NCBI RefSeq assembly: GCF_000439375.1
Contig: NZ_ATMI01000040.1
Coordinates: 62,001 to 126,000, forward strand
Direction: 5' to 3'
DNA from: Tatumella saanichensis
GTDB taxonomy: Bacteria; Pseudomonadota; Gammaproteobacteria; Enterobacterales; Enterobacteriaceae
Length of the DNA: 64,000 nt
Shown here: positions 29,294 to 37,885 of the stretch, in pieces
How the letters are laid out: every line of letters begins with the position of its first letter
Numbering within the stretch: the first letter of the stretch is position 1
Translations under genes and position numbers: made by a program
The notes under the pieces: generated by a model
What the model saw: only the letters and a program-made list of their open reading frames with translations
The model's database searches: none
Told to the model about the DNA's origin: nothing

Positions 29294-30045
29294 TGGGACA
29301 AGACATCCTATTTTCCGCACAGGCGTTGACCCGCCGGATTGGCGACGCTGTGATCCTGGACAGAGTATCACTTGAGGCCAAGAAGGGAGATATTATCACC
29401 CTCATTGGTCCGAGTGGTTCGGGGAAGACCACGTTTTTGAGGGCCCTTAATCTGCTTTCTCCGGCGGACAGCGGAGAACTGACGATTTCTGGTTCTACTA
29501 TCAACTTTGAGCGTTACAGTAAAAAACAGGAAATCAATATCCGCAGAAAAACCGGGATGGTTTTTCAGAGTTATAATCTGTTCAATAATCTGACTGCATT
29601 GCAGAACATTAGTGAAGGGATTATTTACGGTAAAAAAATACCTGCTAATCAGGCGACGGAGATCGCGGAAAAATATCTGAATGATGTTGGCTTGGCCGAT
29701 AAAGCTCAGCATTATCCGATAAATTTATCTGGGGGGCAAAAACAACGAATTGGTATTGCTCGAGCACTGGCATTACAACCGGAAGTCTTATTACTGGATG
29801 AGCCAACCTCAGCGCTGGACCCAGAAAATATTGGTGGTGTTTTGCAATTGATCAGGAAGATTGCTGCTGCTGGTCAGACGATGATTATTTCAACTCACGA
29901 ATTTTCTTTTGCGGAAAAAATCTCTGACAGAGTAGTTTTTATGGAAGCAGGAAAGATCATTGAAGCGGATACGCCACAGATTATTTTTCATGATGCTCGA
30001 CATGAAAGAACCCGCCATTTTGTGAATAAAATAAAGCATTACTGA
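29293..30045 (+). CDS. Polar amino-acid-type ABC transporter, ATP-binding protein
   Basis: This 250-residue cytosolic ATPase energises the importer encoded by the next three genes. Walker A is GPSGSGKTT near residue 37, the Q-loop region is TGMVFQSYNLFNNLTALQN, the ABC signature is LSGGQKQR near 139, Walker B is VLLLDEPTSALDP near 159, and the switch histidine is in STHEFSF. The ATG at 29293, which overlaps the monooxygenase stop and is preceded by AAAGGA, is chosen over an upstream TTG at 29281. The family includes cystine and other polar amino-acid importers. Confidence 0.9.
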   Translation: MGQDILFSAQALTRRIGDAVILDRVSLEAKKGDIITLIGPSGSGKTTFLRALNLLSPADSGELTISGSTINFERYSKKQEINIRRKTGMVFQSYNLFNNLTALQNISEGIIYGKKIPANQATEIAEKYLNDVGLADKAQHYPINLSGGQKQRIGIARALALQPEVLLLDEPTSALDPENIGGVLQLIRKIAAAGQTMIISTHEFSFAEKISDRVVFMEAGKIIEADTPQIIFHDARHERTRHFVNKIKHY

Positions 30046-30046
30046 T

Positions 30047-30730
30047 ATGAAATCATTCGCAGAGGTTTTTCTTAAACTCGTGTTTGGTCTGGGAACCACC
30101 CTAGAAATTATTCTGTTTTCCGTACTTAGCGGTGTTGGGCTTGCCCTACTTCTGTTATCGCTTAGAACCTGCCCGTACGTCGGTAAACCACTTTATCGGT
30201 TGTATACGGAGGTCATGAGGGCATCACCAATCCCGATAATGATCTTGCTGTTTTACTTTGGCGGGAAGTCTGTACTACAACACTGGGGGATTGATATCTC
30301 GACGGTCAACGATAGCTGGTATGCCGTTGCGGCTATCGGCACTATTGCCGCAGCCTATTTCGCGGAAATTATTCGTTCCGGTATTCAGTCTGTTGAAAGT
30401 GGGCAGAGGGAAGCTATCACCGCCTGTAATATTCCTCCATTGACCGGTTTTCTCAGAATTATTCTGCCTCAGGCCTGTGTGATCTCGATAGGAAATTTCG
30501 GTAATTTACTGATAACCATAGTTAAAATGACATCAGTTGTGAATTTGGTAGGTATTAATGATGTGTTTGGCTTGGCAAAGCGTATCTCGAATGTCAGTTA
30601 CGGAATGCTGCAAATTCAGGCTTTCCTTAGCACTTTATTAATTTATTGGCTTCTGAGTATGCTGATCAGCGCTGTGCTGCACATTCTAGAAAAAAAATAT
30701 CAGGTCATTGCAGGTAAGCAGTATGGATAA
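30047..30730 (+). CDS. Amino-acid ABC transporter permease 1
   Basis: This 227-residue inner-membrane subunit has about 5 helices. Its HisM-family coupling loop carries the EAA-like stretch SGQREAITACNIPPLTGFLRIILPQA near residues 125-150. N-terminal LVFGLGTTLEIILFSVLSG and YTEVMRASPIPIMILLFY match polar amino-acid permeases. It starts 1 bp after the ATPase stop and overlaps the second permease by 8 bp, so subunits should be made in balance. Confidence 0.9.
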   Translation: MKSFAEVFLKLVFGLGTTLEIILFSVLSGVGLALLLLSLRTCPYVGKPLYRLYTEVMRASPIPIMILLFYFGGKSVLQHWGIDISTVNDSWYAVAAIGTIAAAYFAEIIRSGIQSVESGQREAITACNIPPLTGFLRIILPQACVISIGNFGNLLITIVKMTSVVNLVGINDVFGLAKRISNVSYGMLQIQAFLSTLLIYWLLSMLISAVLHILEKKYQVIAGKQYG

Positions 30731-31424
30731 GTCATTTCTCTTTTCATCGACACCTTTTATCCTGAGCGGCCTGGGTGAAACGCTCACTATTATTTTCATC
30801 TCGCTATGTCTTGCACTTATAGCCGGCGGTACAGTATGTGTCATCAGCTTGAATGTGACCCATAAGCTGGTGCAAAAAATACTGTTTTTATTTCTTTCTT
30901 TGACGCGATCGGTTCCAGTTATTGTATTGATGTATATGATGTTTTATACGCTCCCTTATATTTTGGTAGCAGTGCTGGGAAGCATTAATATACATGGGAT
31001 TTCTGCCTGGCAACTGAAATTACCTGCGACGATTGCAGCGATTGCATCGCTAGTTTTTGTCTATAGCGGGTATTTTTCTGAGTTTTTCCGTTCCGCGTGG
31101 CTGTCGGTCGATCACGGACAGCTGGAAGCTGCAAAAACCGTTAACCTGCCACGACTCAGTAGTTTCAGACGGATCATTTTCCCGCAGATGATGGCGAATA
31201 ACAGCCCTGCCTTTTGTAATGTTATTATGGATTTAATTAAAGACTCAGCATTGGCCTCCACTCTCGGCGTTATGGATGTCATCACTAAATCGAATATCAT
31301 TTCAGCCCAGACTTTTAATTATGTTGGCTCCTACCTGATTGTGTATGTTTTATTTACAGTGATGGGTATTATTTTTTCTAGAACCGTAGATACTTTGATT
31401 AAAAAGACCTTCGTAAAATATTAA
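30723..31424 (+). CDS. Amino-acid ABC transporter permease 2
   Basis: This 233-residue membrane subunit is paralogous to the preceding permease and presumably forms a heterodimer with it. The coupling-loop stretch is HGQLEAAKTVNLPRLSSFRRIIFPQMM, and GETLTIIFISLCLALIAGG and LTRSVPVIVLMYMMFYTLP are typical of the family. The ATG at 30723 sits inside the end of the first permease gene (8-bp overlap), preceded by AGGTAAGCAG. An upstream in-frame start at 30708 is less likely. Confidence 0.88.
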   Translation: MDKSFLFSSTPFILSGLGETLTIIFISLCLALIAGGTVCVISLNVTHKLVQKILFLFLSLTRSVPVIVLMYMMFYTLPYILVAVLGSINIHGISAWQLKLPATIAAIASLVFVYSGYFSEFFRSAWLSVDHGQLEAAKTVNLPRLSSFRRIIFPQMMANNSPAFCNVIMDLIKDSALASTLGVMDVITKSNIISAQTFNYVGSYLIVYVLFTVMGIIFSRTVDTLIKKTFVKY

Positions 31425-31434
31425 GGGAAAAATT

Positions 31435-32271
31435 ATGTCATTCAAAAAAATACTGGCCGGTACCATTATTTTATCCGGGCTCACGTTATCAGCATTTTCT
31501 CAGGCTAGCTCTGTACCAAAGAACGTGAATGTTGCATTGGATAATAATAATTATCCTTTTTCATTCACAGATGAAAATGGACATATCTCAGGTTATGATG
31601 GTGATCTGCTTAGAATTATCCAGAAGAAACTGCCGGAGTATAAATTTACCTTCAGCAGCGTCTCTCAGGATGCGATTCTTACCGGACTGAAAACCGGAGC
31701 TTATGATCTCTCTGCCAACCATTTTTACTTGAATAAAGACCGTGCGAAAAGCTTTGATTATTCTCATCAGCCTACCGGGATCAGTGACTTACGGCTGATT
31801 GTCAGGAAGGGCGATAACAGTATAAATTCTCTAGATGATATTGCGAAAAAACACAAAAAACTAAACCCGATTAATGTCAATGATGCCCGCTATACGGTTA
31901 TCGAACAGTATAATGAAACGCATCCGTCAACGCCGATCACGCTGACACCATCAGGCGAAGAAACCGCACTAGATATGTTCCGCTCGGTAGAGTCCGGGGA
32001 ATATGACGCGGCGATCTATCCGATTGGGGGGTATCTTTCTTTGATTAAGAAAGTGCCGCTCAATATTAAAGCGTCAGCGACTATAGGACTGTTCCCGACG
32101 GTCGTATTGTATAAAAAAGGCGAAGATGCAACGCTGATCAGTAAAGTAGATAACATTCTAGTTTCGTTGAAGAAAGATGGTACATTGGCGAAGCTTTCTG
32201 AGAAGTGGTATCAAGAGAATGTCTATACCCTGCCTGGTGCGGATAAGGTGAAGGTTAGCAACGATCTTTAA
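31435..32271 (+). CDS. Amino-acid-type ABC transporter substrate-binding protein
   Basis: This 278-residue periplasmic binding protein of the bacterial solute-binding family 3 has a signal peptide (ILAGTIILSGLTLSAFSQA, cleaved before SSV). The mature part begins with VNVALDNNNYPFSFTDENGHISGYDGDLL, the typical first ligand loop, and has the NHFYLNKDRAKSFDYS stretch of the hinge region. It has no lipobox cysteine, so it is soluble. It closes the five-gene operon headed by the monooxygenase. Sulfur-containing or modified amino acids are plausible ligands, by analogy with Bacillus operons that couple an LLM enzyme to cystine-type importers. Confidence 0.87.
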   Translation: MSFKKILAGTIILSGLTLSAFSQASSVPKNVNVALDNNNYPFSFTDENGHISGYDGDLLRIIQKKLPEYKFTFSSVSQDAILTGLKTGAYDLSANHFYLNKDRAKSFDYSHQPTGISDLRLIVRKGDNSINSLDDIAKKHKKLNPINVNDARYTVIEQYNETHPSTPITLTPSGEETALDMFRSVESGEYDAAIYPIGGYLSLIKKVPLNIKASATIGLFPTVVLYKKGEDATLISKVDNILVSLKKDGTLAKLSEKWYQENVYTLPGADKVKVSNDL

Positions 32272-32288
32272 CTGGATAGCGCGAGCAA

Positions 32289-32316
32289 CCCCTGAAACCC
32301 AAGTGGGTTTCAGGGG
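32289..32316. terminator. Perfect hairpin between convergent genes
   Basis: CCCCTGAAACCC (32289-32300) pairs with GGGTTTCAGGGG (32305-32316) around AAGT. No long T-run follows, but the hairpin sits exactly between convergent transcripts. Confidence 0.7.
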
Positions 32317-32323
32317 ACAAGGA

Positions 32324-32590
32324 CTAACTTTCCTGTTCGATGTGATTGACTTCAATATCAATATCTTGGATCACTGATTCAAGTTCATCCAGCAGTTTTC
32401 CCTGTAATGTCAGCAAATTATTAATCCGTTCGGCGTAGTCTTTATTTTTATGCTCACCGGCATCAAAGGCCAGCCACTGGGCTGAAAGCGTCTCGGTATT
32501 GGTCTGCGCGTAGTGGCGCATTTCTTTCAGCTGTGAAGTCACATCGGTTAAAAACTCAGTCGTTGTTTTTTGAGTTTCTGCGTTACTCAT
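32324..32590 (-). CDS. Hypothetical helical protein, 88 residues
   Basis: This small acidic protein begins MSNAETQKTTTEFL and has no signal or membrane segment. Heptad-like leucine/isoleucine spacing in LLTLQGKLLDELESVIQDI suggests an amphipathic or coiled-coil helix. GAGGT lies 4 nt before the ATG, a good ribosome-binding site. The family is not recognised. It is monocistronic, convergent with the ABC operon, and followed by 276 bp of A/T-rich DNA before the next gene. Confidence 0.7.
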   Translation of the reverse strand: MSNAETQKTTTEFLTDVTSQLKEMRHYAQTNTETLSAQWLAFDAGEHKNKDYAERINNLLTLQGKLLDELESVIQDIDIEVNHIEQES

Positions 32591-32866
32591 ATTTACCTCA
32601 TAATCGCTGATTTAATTTGTCTTACAGATATAACTGTAGGATAAATTAATGATTATTCCTTAGGAATAATCGTATAAATAACTTTAAACTTTATGTTGCG
32701 GCTGGATTTATTATAAAGGTTTAAAATTAAGTTACTGAGATGAATACAGTTAATAGGGTCGTGATTATTAAAAAACTCTATTTATTCAGATATTATCACC
32801 GACTGAAACTAAACCGACCACCGGTATTTAATCTCTCAATAGAAGATGGCCATAGTTTTGGCGTGG

Positions 32867-33811
32867 TTAGGATCGGTGGTCCTTTTGCCAATAGAGTGGC
32901 TCACCGAAAGCTGTCATAAAATAATCAATAACGGCCCTGACCTTTAACGGTGGATGGCGAGAGTCCGGATAGAGTGCCGCAATGTGTAATGGCTCGGTGG
33001 TGATTGAGGCTGTGTAGGCGGGCATGATCCCAACCAACTCACCGGACTGAAGTTTATCTCCCAGCAACCAGTCGGGAAACAGTACGATACCCATGCCCTG
33101 TAATGCTGCGATCAGCAGTGTCTCAGCATTATTTGAGGTCAGTCGAGGGGATAGCGGATAGTGGACCCATTCCTGTTGTGGCTGGCGAAACAGCCATCGG
33201 TTGGGGCCAGAAGAACCACGGTAAACCAGACAATCATGTTCAGCGAGTTGTTCTGGCGTCTGCGGTGAACCATGCTGTTTAAGGTAATCTGGCGAGGCCG
33301 CCAGATAATAATGCTGTGTGCCGAAAATGCGAGCATGATAAGAAGAATCGGTGAGCGTGCCGATACGAAAAATAACATCGGTCGCTTCTTTATGTGGGTC
33401 GATGTAATCATCGGTCTGAGTCAGTTCGATATCTAACTGAGGATAGCGAGCCGACAATGCCGCTATCTGTGGGGCGATATGGCGCTGACCAAAAAAAACC
33501 GGCGCATTAATCCTCACTAGGCCGGACGGCTCGCGGGTGCCTTCTTCCATGCTGCGGCGGGCTTCTTCCAATTGTTGTAAGGTTTGTCTTACCGCTATCG
33601 CAAACTGGCGGCCATTTTCGGTGGGGATAATGGCACGGGTGTTGCGGTAAAATAGCTGTTGGCCCACGCTATCTTCCAACTGATGGATCATCCGTGAGAC
33701 TTGGGAAGGTGAGATCCCCTCGTGGCGGGCGACCACCGAAAAATTCAATGCTTCACACACATCGATGAATAATTTAAGAGAACGCAGACTAATATCGCTG
33801 AGATGAGTCAT
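32867..33811 (-). CDS. LysR-family transcriptional regulator
   Basis: This 314-residue regulator has an N-terminal helix-turn-helix (residues ~10-65: FIDVCEALNFSVVARHEGISPSQVSRMIHQLE) and a C-terminal effector domain. It is divergent from a two-gene YdcZ-type transporter pair 98 bp away, the usual arrangement for a LysR protein and its target. The intervening DNA contains an inverted repeat, TATGGC-N15-GCCATA. The effector is unknown. Confidence 0.88.
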   Translation of the reverse strand: MTHLSDISLRSLKLFIDVCEALNFSVVARHEGISPSQVSRMIHQLEDSVGQQLFYRNTRAIIPTENGRQFAIAVRQTLQQLEEARRSMEEGTREPSGLVRINAPVFFGQRHIAPQIAALSARYPQLDIELTQTDDYIDPHKEATDVIFRIGTLTDSSYHARIFGTQHYYLAASPDYLKQHGSPQTPEQLAEHDCLVYRGSSGPNRWLFRQPQQEWVHYPLSPRLTSNNAETLLIAALQGMGIVLFPDWLLGDKLQSGELVGIMPAYTASITTEPLHIAALYPDSRHPPLKVRAVIDYFMTAFGEPLYWQKDHRS

Positions 33812-33843
33812 TGATGCACTTCCTGCACAGGTGTTTATCTTAT

Positions 33844-33870
33844 TATGGCATTTTTCTCATCATAGCCATA
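33844..33870. promoter_or_regulatory. Possible LysR operator between regulator and transporter genes
   Basis: TATGGC (33844-33849) and GCCATA (33865-33870) form an inverted repeat with a 15-bp A/T-rich spacer in the 98-bp divergent gap. It is of a size compatible with LysR-type recognition sites. Confidence 0.45.
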
Positions 33871-33909
33871 CGTTATCCTGTACCTCCATAAAATCAAAAG
33901 AGATGTGTT

Positions 33910-34344
33910 ATGCCACTTTTATTCCTACTACTGGTCATTCTTGGAGGGATGGGGCTGTCGACAGAGGCAGGATTACTTGGACCGCTGGGAAGCAAGGTCG
34001 GCGATCTGTGGGCGACTCTGAGTATCTTTGGGGTGGGCTCAGCACTGACCTTCTTATTGATGCTCTTTTTTAGTCCTCGAAATAGTCCCTCTCTATTGCA
34101 GCAGCCTCGCGGACAGTTAATTGGCGGCTTATTGGGGGCGGGCTATGTGATCATTCTGACTGTCGCGACCCCAGTAATAGGGATCGCCATCACGATGATC
34201 GGTATTTTGGCGGGACAGATTTTCCAGAGTCTGGTGATCGACCATTTCGGAATGTTCGGCAACGTTCGCCGGAAAACTAACAGTAAACGTATTATTGCGC
34301 TGTGCTTTATCGTCGCTGCGCTGTTCTTTATGGCAAGGGGATAA
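33910..34344 (+). CDS. YdcZ/DUF606-type DMT-superfamily membrane protein, first of a pair
   Basis: This 144-residue protein has about 5 hydrophobic helices and matches the short DMT family PF04657: ILGGMGLSTEAGLLGPLGSKVGD at the start, and GQIFQSLVIDHFGMFG near residue 105. It lies 4 bp before a second, 162-residue member of the same family. Short DMT proteins usually work as dimers, so the two may form a heterodimeric transporter. The substrate is unknown; the divergent LysR gene probably controls the pair. Confidence 0.82.
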   Translation: MPLLFLLLVILGGMGLSTEAGLLGPLGSKVGDLWATLSIFGVGSALTFLLMLFFSPRNSPSLLQQPRGQLIGGLLGAGYVIILTVATPVIGIAITMIGILAGQIFQSLVIDHFGMFGNVRRKTNSKRIIALCFIVAALFFMARG

Positions 34345-34348
34345 TCCG

Positions 34349-34837
34349 ATGATGACAATAATGATGATTATTCTGGCGGTGATCGGTGGCGCAATGTTGA
34401 GTATTCAAGCAGCGGTCAATGGTCAGTTGGGCAGCAAGGTCGGGGTATTTAAGTGTGCGTTTCTCACCTTCTCGGTGGGCGCATTGATCACTGCATTATT
34501 GATTTTCTTCTTCGACCATGGTCATGCGCAGACCTTATTAACGGTACCAAAATGGCAGTTGGCGGGAGCGATGTTTGGCGTCCCTTACATTGTGATCATG
34601 GTGCTGGCGGTACGCCGTATAGGTACCGGACTTGCGACCGTGGCCGTGATTTTTGGTCAGTTAGTGATGAGTATTATGATTGATAACTTTGGCTGGTTGG
34701 ACAACCACACTATTCCGTTCTCCTTGAACCGGCTAGGCGCTATCGTTTGTTTGGGTATTGCTTTGCTATTTATCTATTGGGCGAATCGGACAGAGAACTC
34801 TAGTCAGAGTGCGGCTCAGGAAACTCGTCACGATTAG
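34349..34837 (+). CDS. YdcZ/DUF606-type DMT-superfamily membrane protein, second of the pair
   Basis: This 162-residue paralogue of the preceding gene has about 5 helices, the family opening GGAMLSIQAAVNGQLGSKVGVFK, and GQLVMSIMIDNFGWLDNHTIPF near residue 105, followed by a charged tail. The ATG at 34349 is preceded by AAGGGG, which overlaps the first gene's end. A frame extension upstream to 34295 would overlap the first gene widely and is rejected. The two copies differ in length and in loop charges, suggesting opposite or complementary orientation in the membrane. Confidence 0.82.
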   Translation: MMTIMMIILAVIGGAMLSIQAAVNGQLGSKVGVFKCAFLTFSVGALITALLIFFFDHGHAQTLLTVPKWQLAGAMFGVPYIVIMVLAVRRIGTGLATVAVIFGQLVMSIMIDNFGWLDNHTIPFSLNRLGAIVCLGIALLFIYWANRTENSSQSAAQETRHD

Positions 34838-35251
34838 AGGTATCGTTCAGTGACGGAGCTTTGCTTATGATGGCGAGCCTAGGTCACTGAACAAGTGTTA
34901 AGGCAGCGAGGTCATTCAGTGTTCCTCGCAAAGTCGTTTCCTCGGGTCAAGTTGAGACGGATAACCGTTTCTCCGCTTGGCTCGGGTTCCTCCCTCGGCT
35001 CTATGTGCAGGACGCGCGGTAACAATCAGCGTTCTCAGTCGTCCTATTCGCCCGCGTCCATAATTACTCTTCATCGGTACTCTATTGCCATTAATTCTGA
35101 CGTAAGGTCATGGAAAAATAACCCTTAATAACTCATCCTCTGCGACAGTTTATTTATTCTTTTTTTTGTATATCGTCAGATAATTTAGTTGGTAGTCTCT
35201 GAAAAACAGCAGTGGCATGATAATTCTAGAGTGATATGACAGGTGTTCATC
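34838..35251. other. Intergenic stretch before the oxygenase-importer operon
   Basis: This 414-bp stretch has a moderately G/C-rich left part (34850-35060) with short imperfect repeats of CAGTGA/TCACTGA, and an A/T-rich right part that should hold the promoter of the next operon. A 77-codon frame at 34895-35128 has no ribosome-binding site and an unlikely composition. Confidence 0.4.
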
Positions 35252-36268
35252 ATGACGGAATTTATTAAAACGCCATTACCGATTATTGATTTTTCACAAT
35301 TAAAGGGTAATGAAGATCAACGGAATGAATTATTAGCGCAACTGAGAACAGCTGCCCGTGAGGTCGGTTTTTTTTATCTGACAGGTCATGGTGTTGCTTC
35401 ACAGTTATGTGCCGAAGTGCAGCAAATTTCCCGTCGTTTTTTTGCCCTGCCGGAAGCCGATAAGCTGACGGTCAGAATGGCCAATTCACCGCATTTTCGA
35501 GGTTATAACCGTGCCGGTGTCGAGATTACCCGCAGCCAGCCGGATTTTCGGGAGCAGTTCGATATTGGTGCCGATCGGCCGGTCAACAATGATCCTAGTG
35601 CGCCTCTCTGGCGGAAGATGCAGGGGCCGAATCAATGGCCCGCCATGCTACCCGAACTGAAAACTATTGTGACTCGCTGGCAGGTGGAAATGACGCGAGT
35701 CGCGTTGGAATTACTGCGGGCTTTTGCGGTGGCGCTTTCTCTGCCGCGCGATGCTTTTGATGAGCTGTACGGTGACGCACCGAATGAACATATCAAACTG
35801 ATTCGTTACCCGGGCAGGACACAACACGAATCCCGGCAAGGTGTAGGGGCACACAAAGATTCCGGTTTTCTGACCCTTCTTCTCCAGGATGAACAGGGTG
35901 GATTACAAGTGGAAGTGACCCCAAATAACTGGGTCGATGTACAACCACTGGCAGAGACATTTGTGGTGAACATCGGTGAATTGCTGGAACTGGCCACCAA
36001 CGGCTATCTACGGGCGACAGTCCATCGCGTTATCTCACCCCGAGCCACGCAGCAGCGTTTATCTGTCGCATTTTTCCTCGGGGCACAACTGGACAGGGTT
36101 GTACCGATATATCAATTGCCTAGTGAACTGGCGGCGGCTGCCCGTGGACCCGTCAGTGACCCGCTAAATCCGTTATTACGAGAGGTCGGATGGAATTATT
36201 TAAAAGGACGTATACGTTCTCATCCGGAAGTCGCCAATCGTTTTTATTCACAATACCGCAATAAATAA
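35252..36268 (+). CDS. Fe(II)/2-oxoglutarate-dependent oxygenase (isopenicillin N synthase-like)
   Basis: This 338-residue cytosolic non-haem iron enzyme has an N-terminal DIOX_N-type domain (PIIDFSQL, GFFYLTGHGV) and a C-terminal 2OG-FeII domain. Metal ligands are His201 and Asp203 (GAHKDSGF) and His258 (ATVHRVISP). Arg269 in QRLSVAFF is the expected 2-oxoglutarate carboxylate ligand. The ATG at 35252, 8 nt after AGGTG, is preferred to an in-frame GTG at 35243. It lies 29 bp before a MetQ-type binding protein and probably acts on the compound that importer brings in. The substrate cannot be read from sequence. Confidence 0.87.
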   Translation: MTEFIKTPLPIIDFSQLKGNEDQRNELLAQLRTAAREVGFFYLTGHGVASQLCAEVQQISRRFFALPEADKLTVRMANSPHFRGYNRAGVEITRSQPDFREQFDIGADRPVNNDPSAPLWRKMQGPNQWPAMLPELKTIVTRWQVEMTRVALELLRAFAVALSLPRDAFDELYGDAPNEHIKLIRYPGRTQHESRQGVGAHKDSGFLTLLLQDEQGGLQVEVTPNNWVDVQPLAETFVVNIGELLELATNGYLRATVHRVISPRATQQRLSVAFFLGAQLDRVVPIYQLPSELAAAARGPVSDPLNPLLREVGWNYLKGRIRSHPEVANRFYSQYRNK

Positions 36269-36297
36269 TCTTATTTACCTCTATAAGGAGCAGTGAC

Positions 36298-37104
36298 ATG
36301 ATCAAGCCCGCACATTTTATTCTTGCTGGACTCTCATTATTTGTTGCACAGAGTGTGTACGCCGCCCCGTTACGTGTTGCCGCAGATCCGGTCCCACATT
36401 CGGAAATTCTGGCTTATGTGAAAAAAATCGATCCGAAATTAGATCTTAAAGTTATTGAAATGAGCGGTGGTGGTATTAACCCTAATGAATTACTGGCTTC
36501 TGGAGAAGTGGACGCCAATTACTTTCAACATCTGCCTTATTTGAAAGAACAGGAGAAAGAGCTCGGTAAAACTTTTGTGTCGGTGGCAGCGGTGCATATT
36601 GAGCCACTGGGTATTTATTCTCATAAAGTTAAATCATTGGCAGATTTACCTGTCGGCGCCAGTATTGCGGTACCGGATAATGCTACTAACCTGAGCCGCT
36701 CTCTGTGGCTGCTACAGGATAAAGGTCTTATCCGACTGAAAGCGACCGGTGATACCACCTCTACCCTGGTGACTCAGGCCGATATTATTGATAACCCGAA
36801 AAAAATCAAAATTATCCCCGTTGATTCACCGCAAATTCCTCGCTCACTGGATGATGTGGATGCCGCCATCATCAATGGTAACTATGCCCTTGAAGCAGGC
36901 CTGACACCGGCAAAAGATGCTCTGGGCTTGGAATCGGCCAAAAATAACCCGTATGCCAACCTACTGGTCACCCGTCCGGAGCTTAAAAATGACCCTCGCA
37001 TTCAAGAGTTAGCGAAAGACCTGACTTCCCCACAGGTCGCTGAGTTTATCCGCACTCAGTATAAAGGCTCGGTCATTCCGGTTGCGGATGCACAGCATGA
37101 TTAG
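36298..37104 (+). CDS. MetQ/NlpA-family ABC substrate-binding protein
   Basis: This 268-residue periplasmic binding protein of the methionine-uptake family has a signal peptide ending SVYA before APLR. Unlike most MetQ/NlpA proteins it has no lipobox cysteine, so it should be soluble. Family blocks are [60 protein letters not shown] and [26 protein letters not shown] Shine-Dalgarno precedes it. Ligands of the family include D/L-methionine and its oxidised or modified forms. Confidence 0.88.
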   Translation: MIKPAHFILAGLSLFVAQSVYAAPLRVAADPVPHSEILAYVKKIDPKLDLKVIEMSGGGINPNELLASGEVDANYFQHLPYLKEQEKELGKTFVSVAAVHIEPLGIYSHKVKSLADLPVGASIAVPDNATNLSRSLWLLQDKGLIRLKATGDTTSTLVTQADIIDNPKKIKIIPVDSPQIPRSLDDVDAAIINGNYALEAGLTPAKDALGLESAKNNPYANLLVTRPELKNDPRIQELAKDLTSPQVAEFIRTQYKGSVIPVADAQHD

Positions 37105-37885
37105 TCTAGAAAAAGTCAGCAAACATTATCCCGGACGAGAGGAGCCGGCTCTACGGGAAGTTTCTCTGTCGATTGAGTCTGGCACTATCTTCGGTATTCT
37201 CGGGCGGAGCGGAGCGGGAAAAAGTACTTTATTGCGTTGTCTAAACCGGTTGGAGCAGCCGACATCCGGTAGGGTGTTGATTGACGGTGAGGATATTGCG
37301 CAACTCAATCGCGGCGGATTACGCCGCCAGAGACAGCAGATAGGGATGATCTTTCAACATTTTAATCTGCTGCATTCGCGTACAGTGGCAAAGAACATCG
37401 ATCTTGCTTTGGAAATTGCGGGTATCGCTAAAGCGGAGCGGCAGCCGCGAGTCAACGAATTGCTAGCACTGGTCGGACTGGAGAACTTTGCGGATGCGTG
37501 GCCTAGACAACTTTCTGGTGGGCAAAAGCAGCGAGTAGGAATTGCTCGCGCACTGGCGGCCAACCCACGCTATCTGCTGTGTGATGAGGCAACCAGTGCC
37601 CTTGATCAAGACACTACCTGCTCGATCCTCGATTTGCTGGCGAGGATCCAGAAGCAACTTGGGATCACCATTGTACTGATCACACATGAAATGATGGTGG
37701 TAAAACGCATCTGCCAGGGGGCTGCTTTACTTGAGAATGGGCAGTTAATCGAAAGTGGCACACTGCCACAAATTATGGCGCGTCACGACGGAGCCCTACG
37801 CCGGTTATTGTTAGAAGATGGGGCGACAGACAGGGAGTTCCGTGCCCGTTATTTGACGGGGGAGGCCGCGAGATGCGTAGCGTAA
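37097..37885 (+). CDS. MetN-like ABC transporter ATPase lacking the regulatory C-terminus
   Basis: This 262-residue ATPase has Walker [10 protein letters not shown] near residue 38, the Q-loop [14 protein letters not shown], the signature [15 protein letters not shown], Walker [14 protein letters not shown] and the switch [10 protein letters not shown]. It starts inside the binding-protein gene (8-bp overlap) and overlaps the permease by 13 bp. Canonical MetN is about 343 residues, with a C-terminal NIL/ACT domain that shuts transport when methionine is bound. This one stops about 80 residues earlier, so that feedback should be absent. Confidence 0.87.
   Translation: MISLEKVSKHYPGREEPALREVSLSIESGTIFGILGRSGAGKSTLLRCLNRLEQPTSGRVLIDGEDIAQLNRGGLRRQRQQIGMIFQHFNLLHSRTVAKNIDLALEIAGIAKAERQPRVNELLALVGLENFADAWPRQLSGGQKQRVGIARALAANPRYLLCDEATSALDQDTTCSILDLLARIQKQLGITIVLITHEMMVVKRICQGAALLENGQLIESGTLPQIMARHDGALRRLLLEDGATDREFRARYLTGEAARCVA

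Noticed and set aside
34895-35128. 77-codon frame upstream of the oxygenase gene
   Set aside because: No Shine-Dalgarno, and the Ser/Arg-rich product is typical of translated non-coding DNA.
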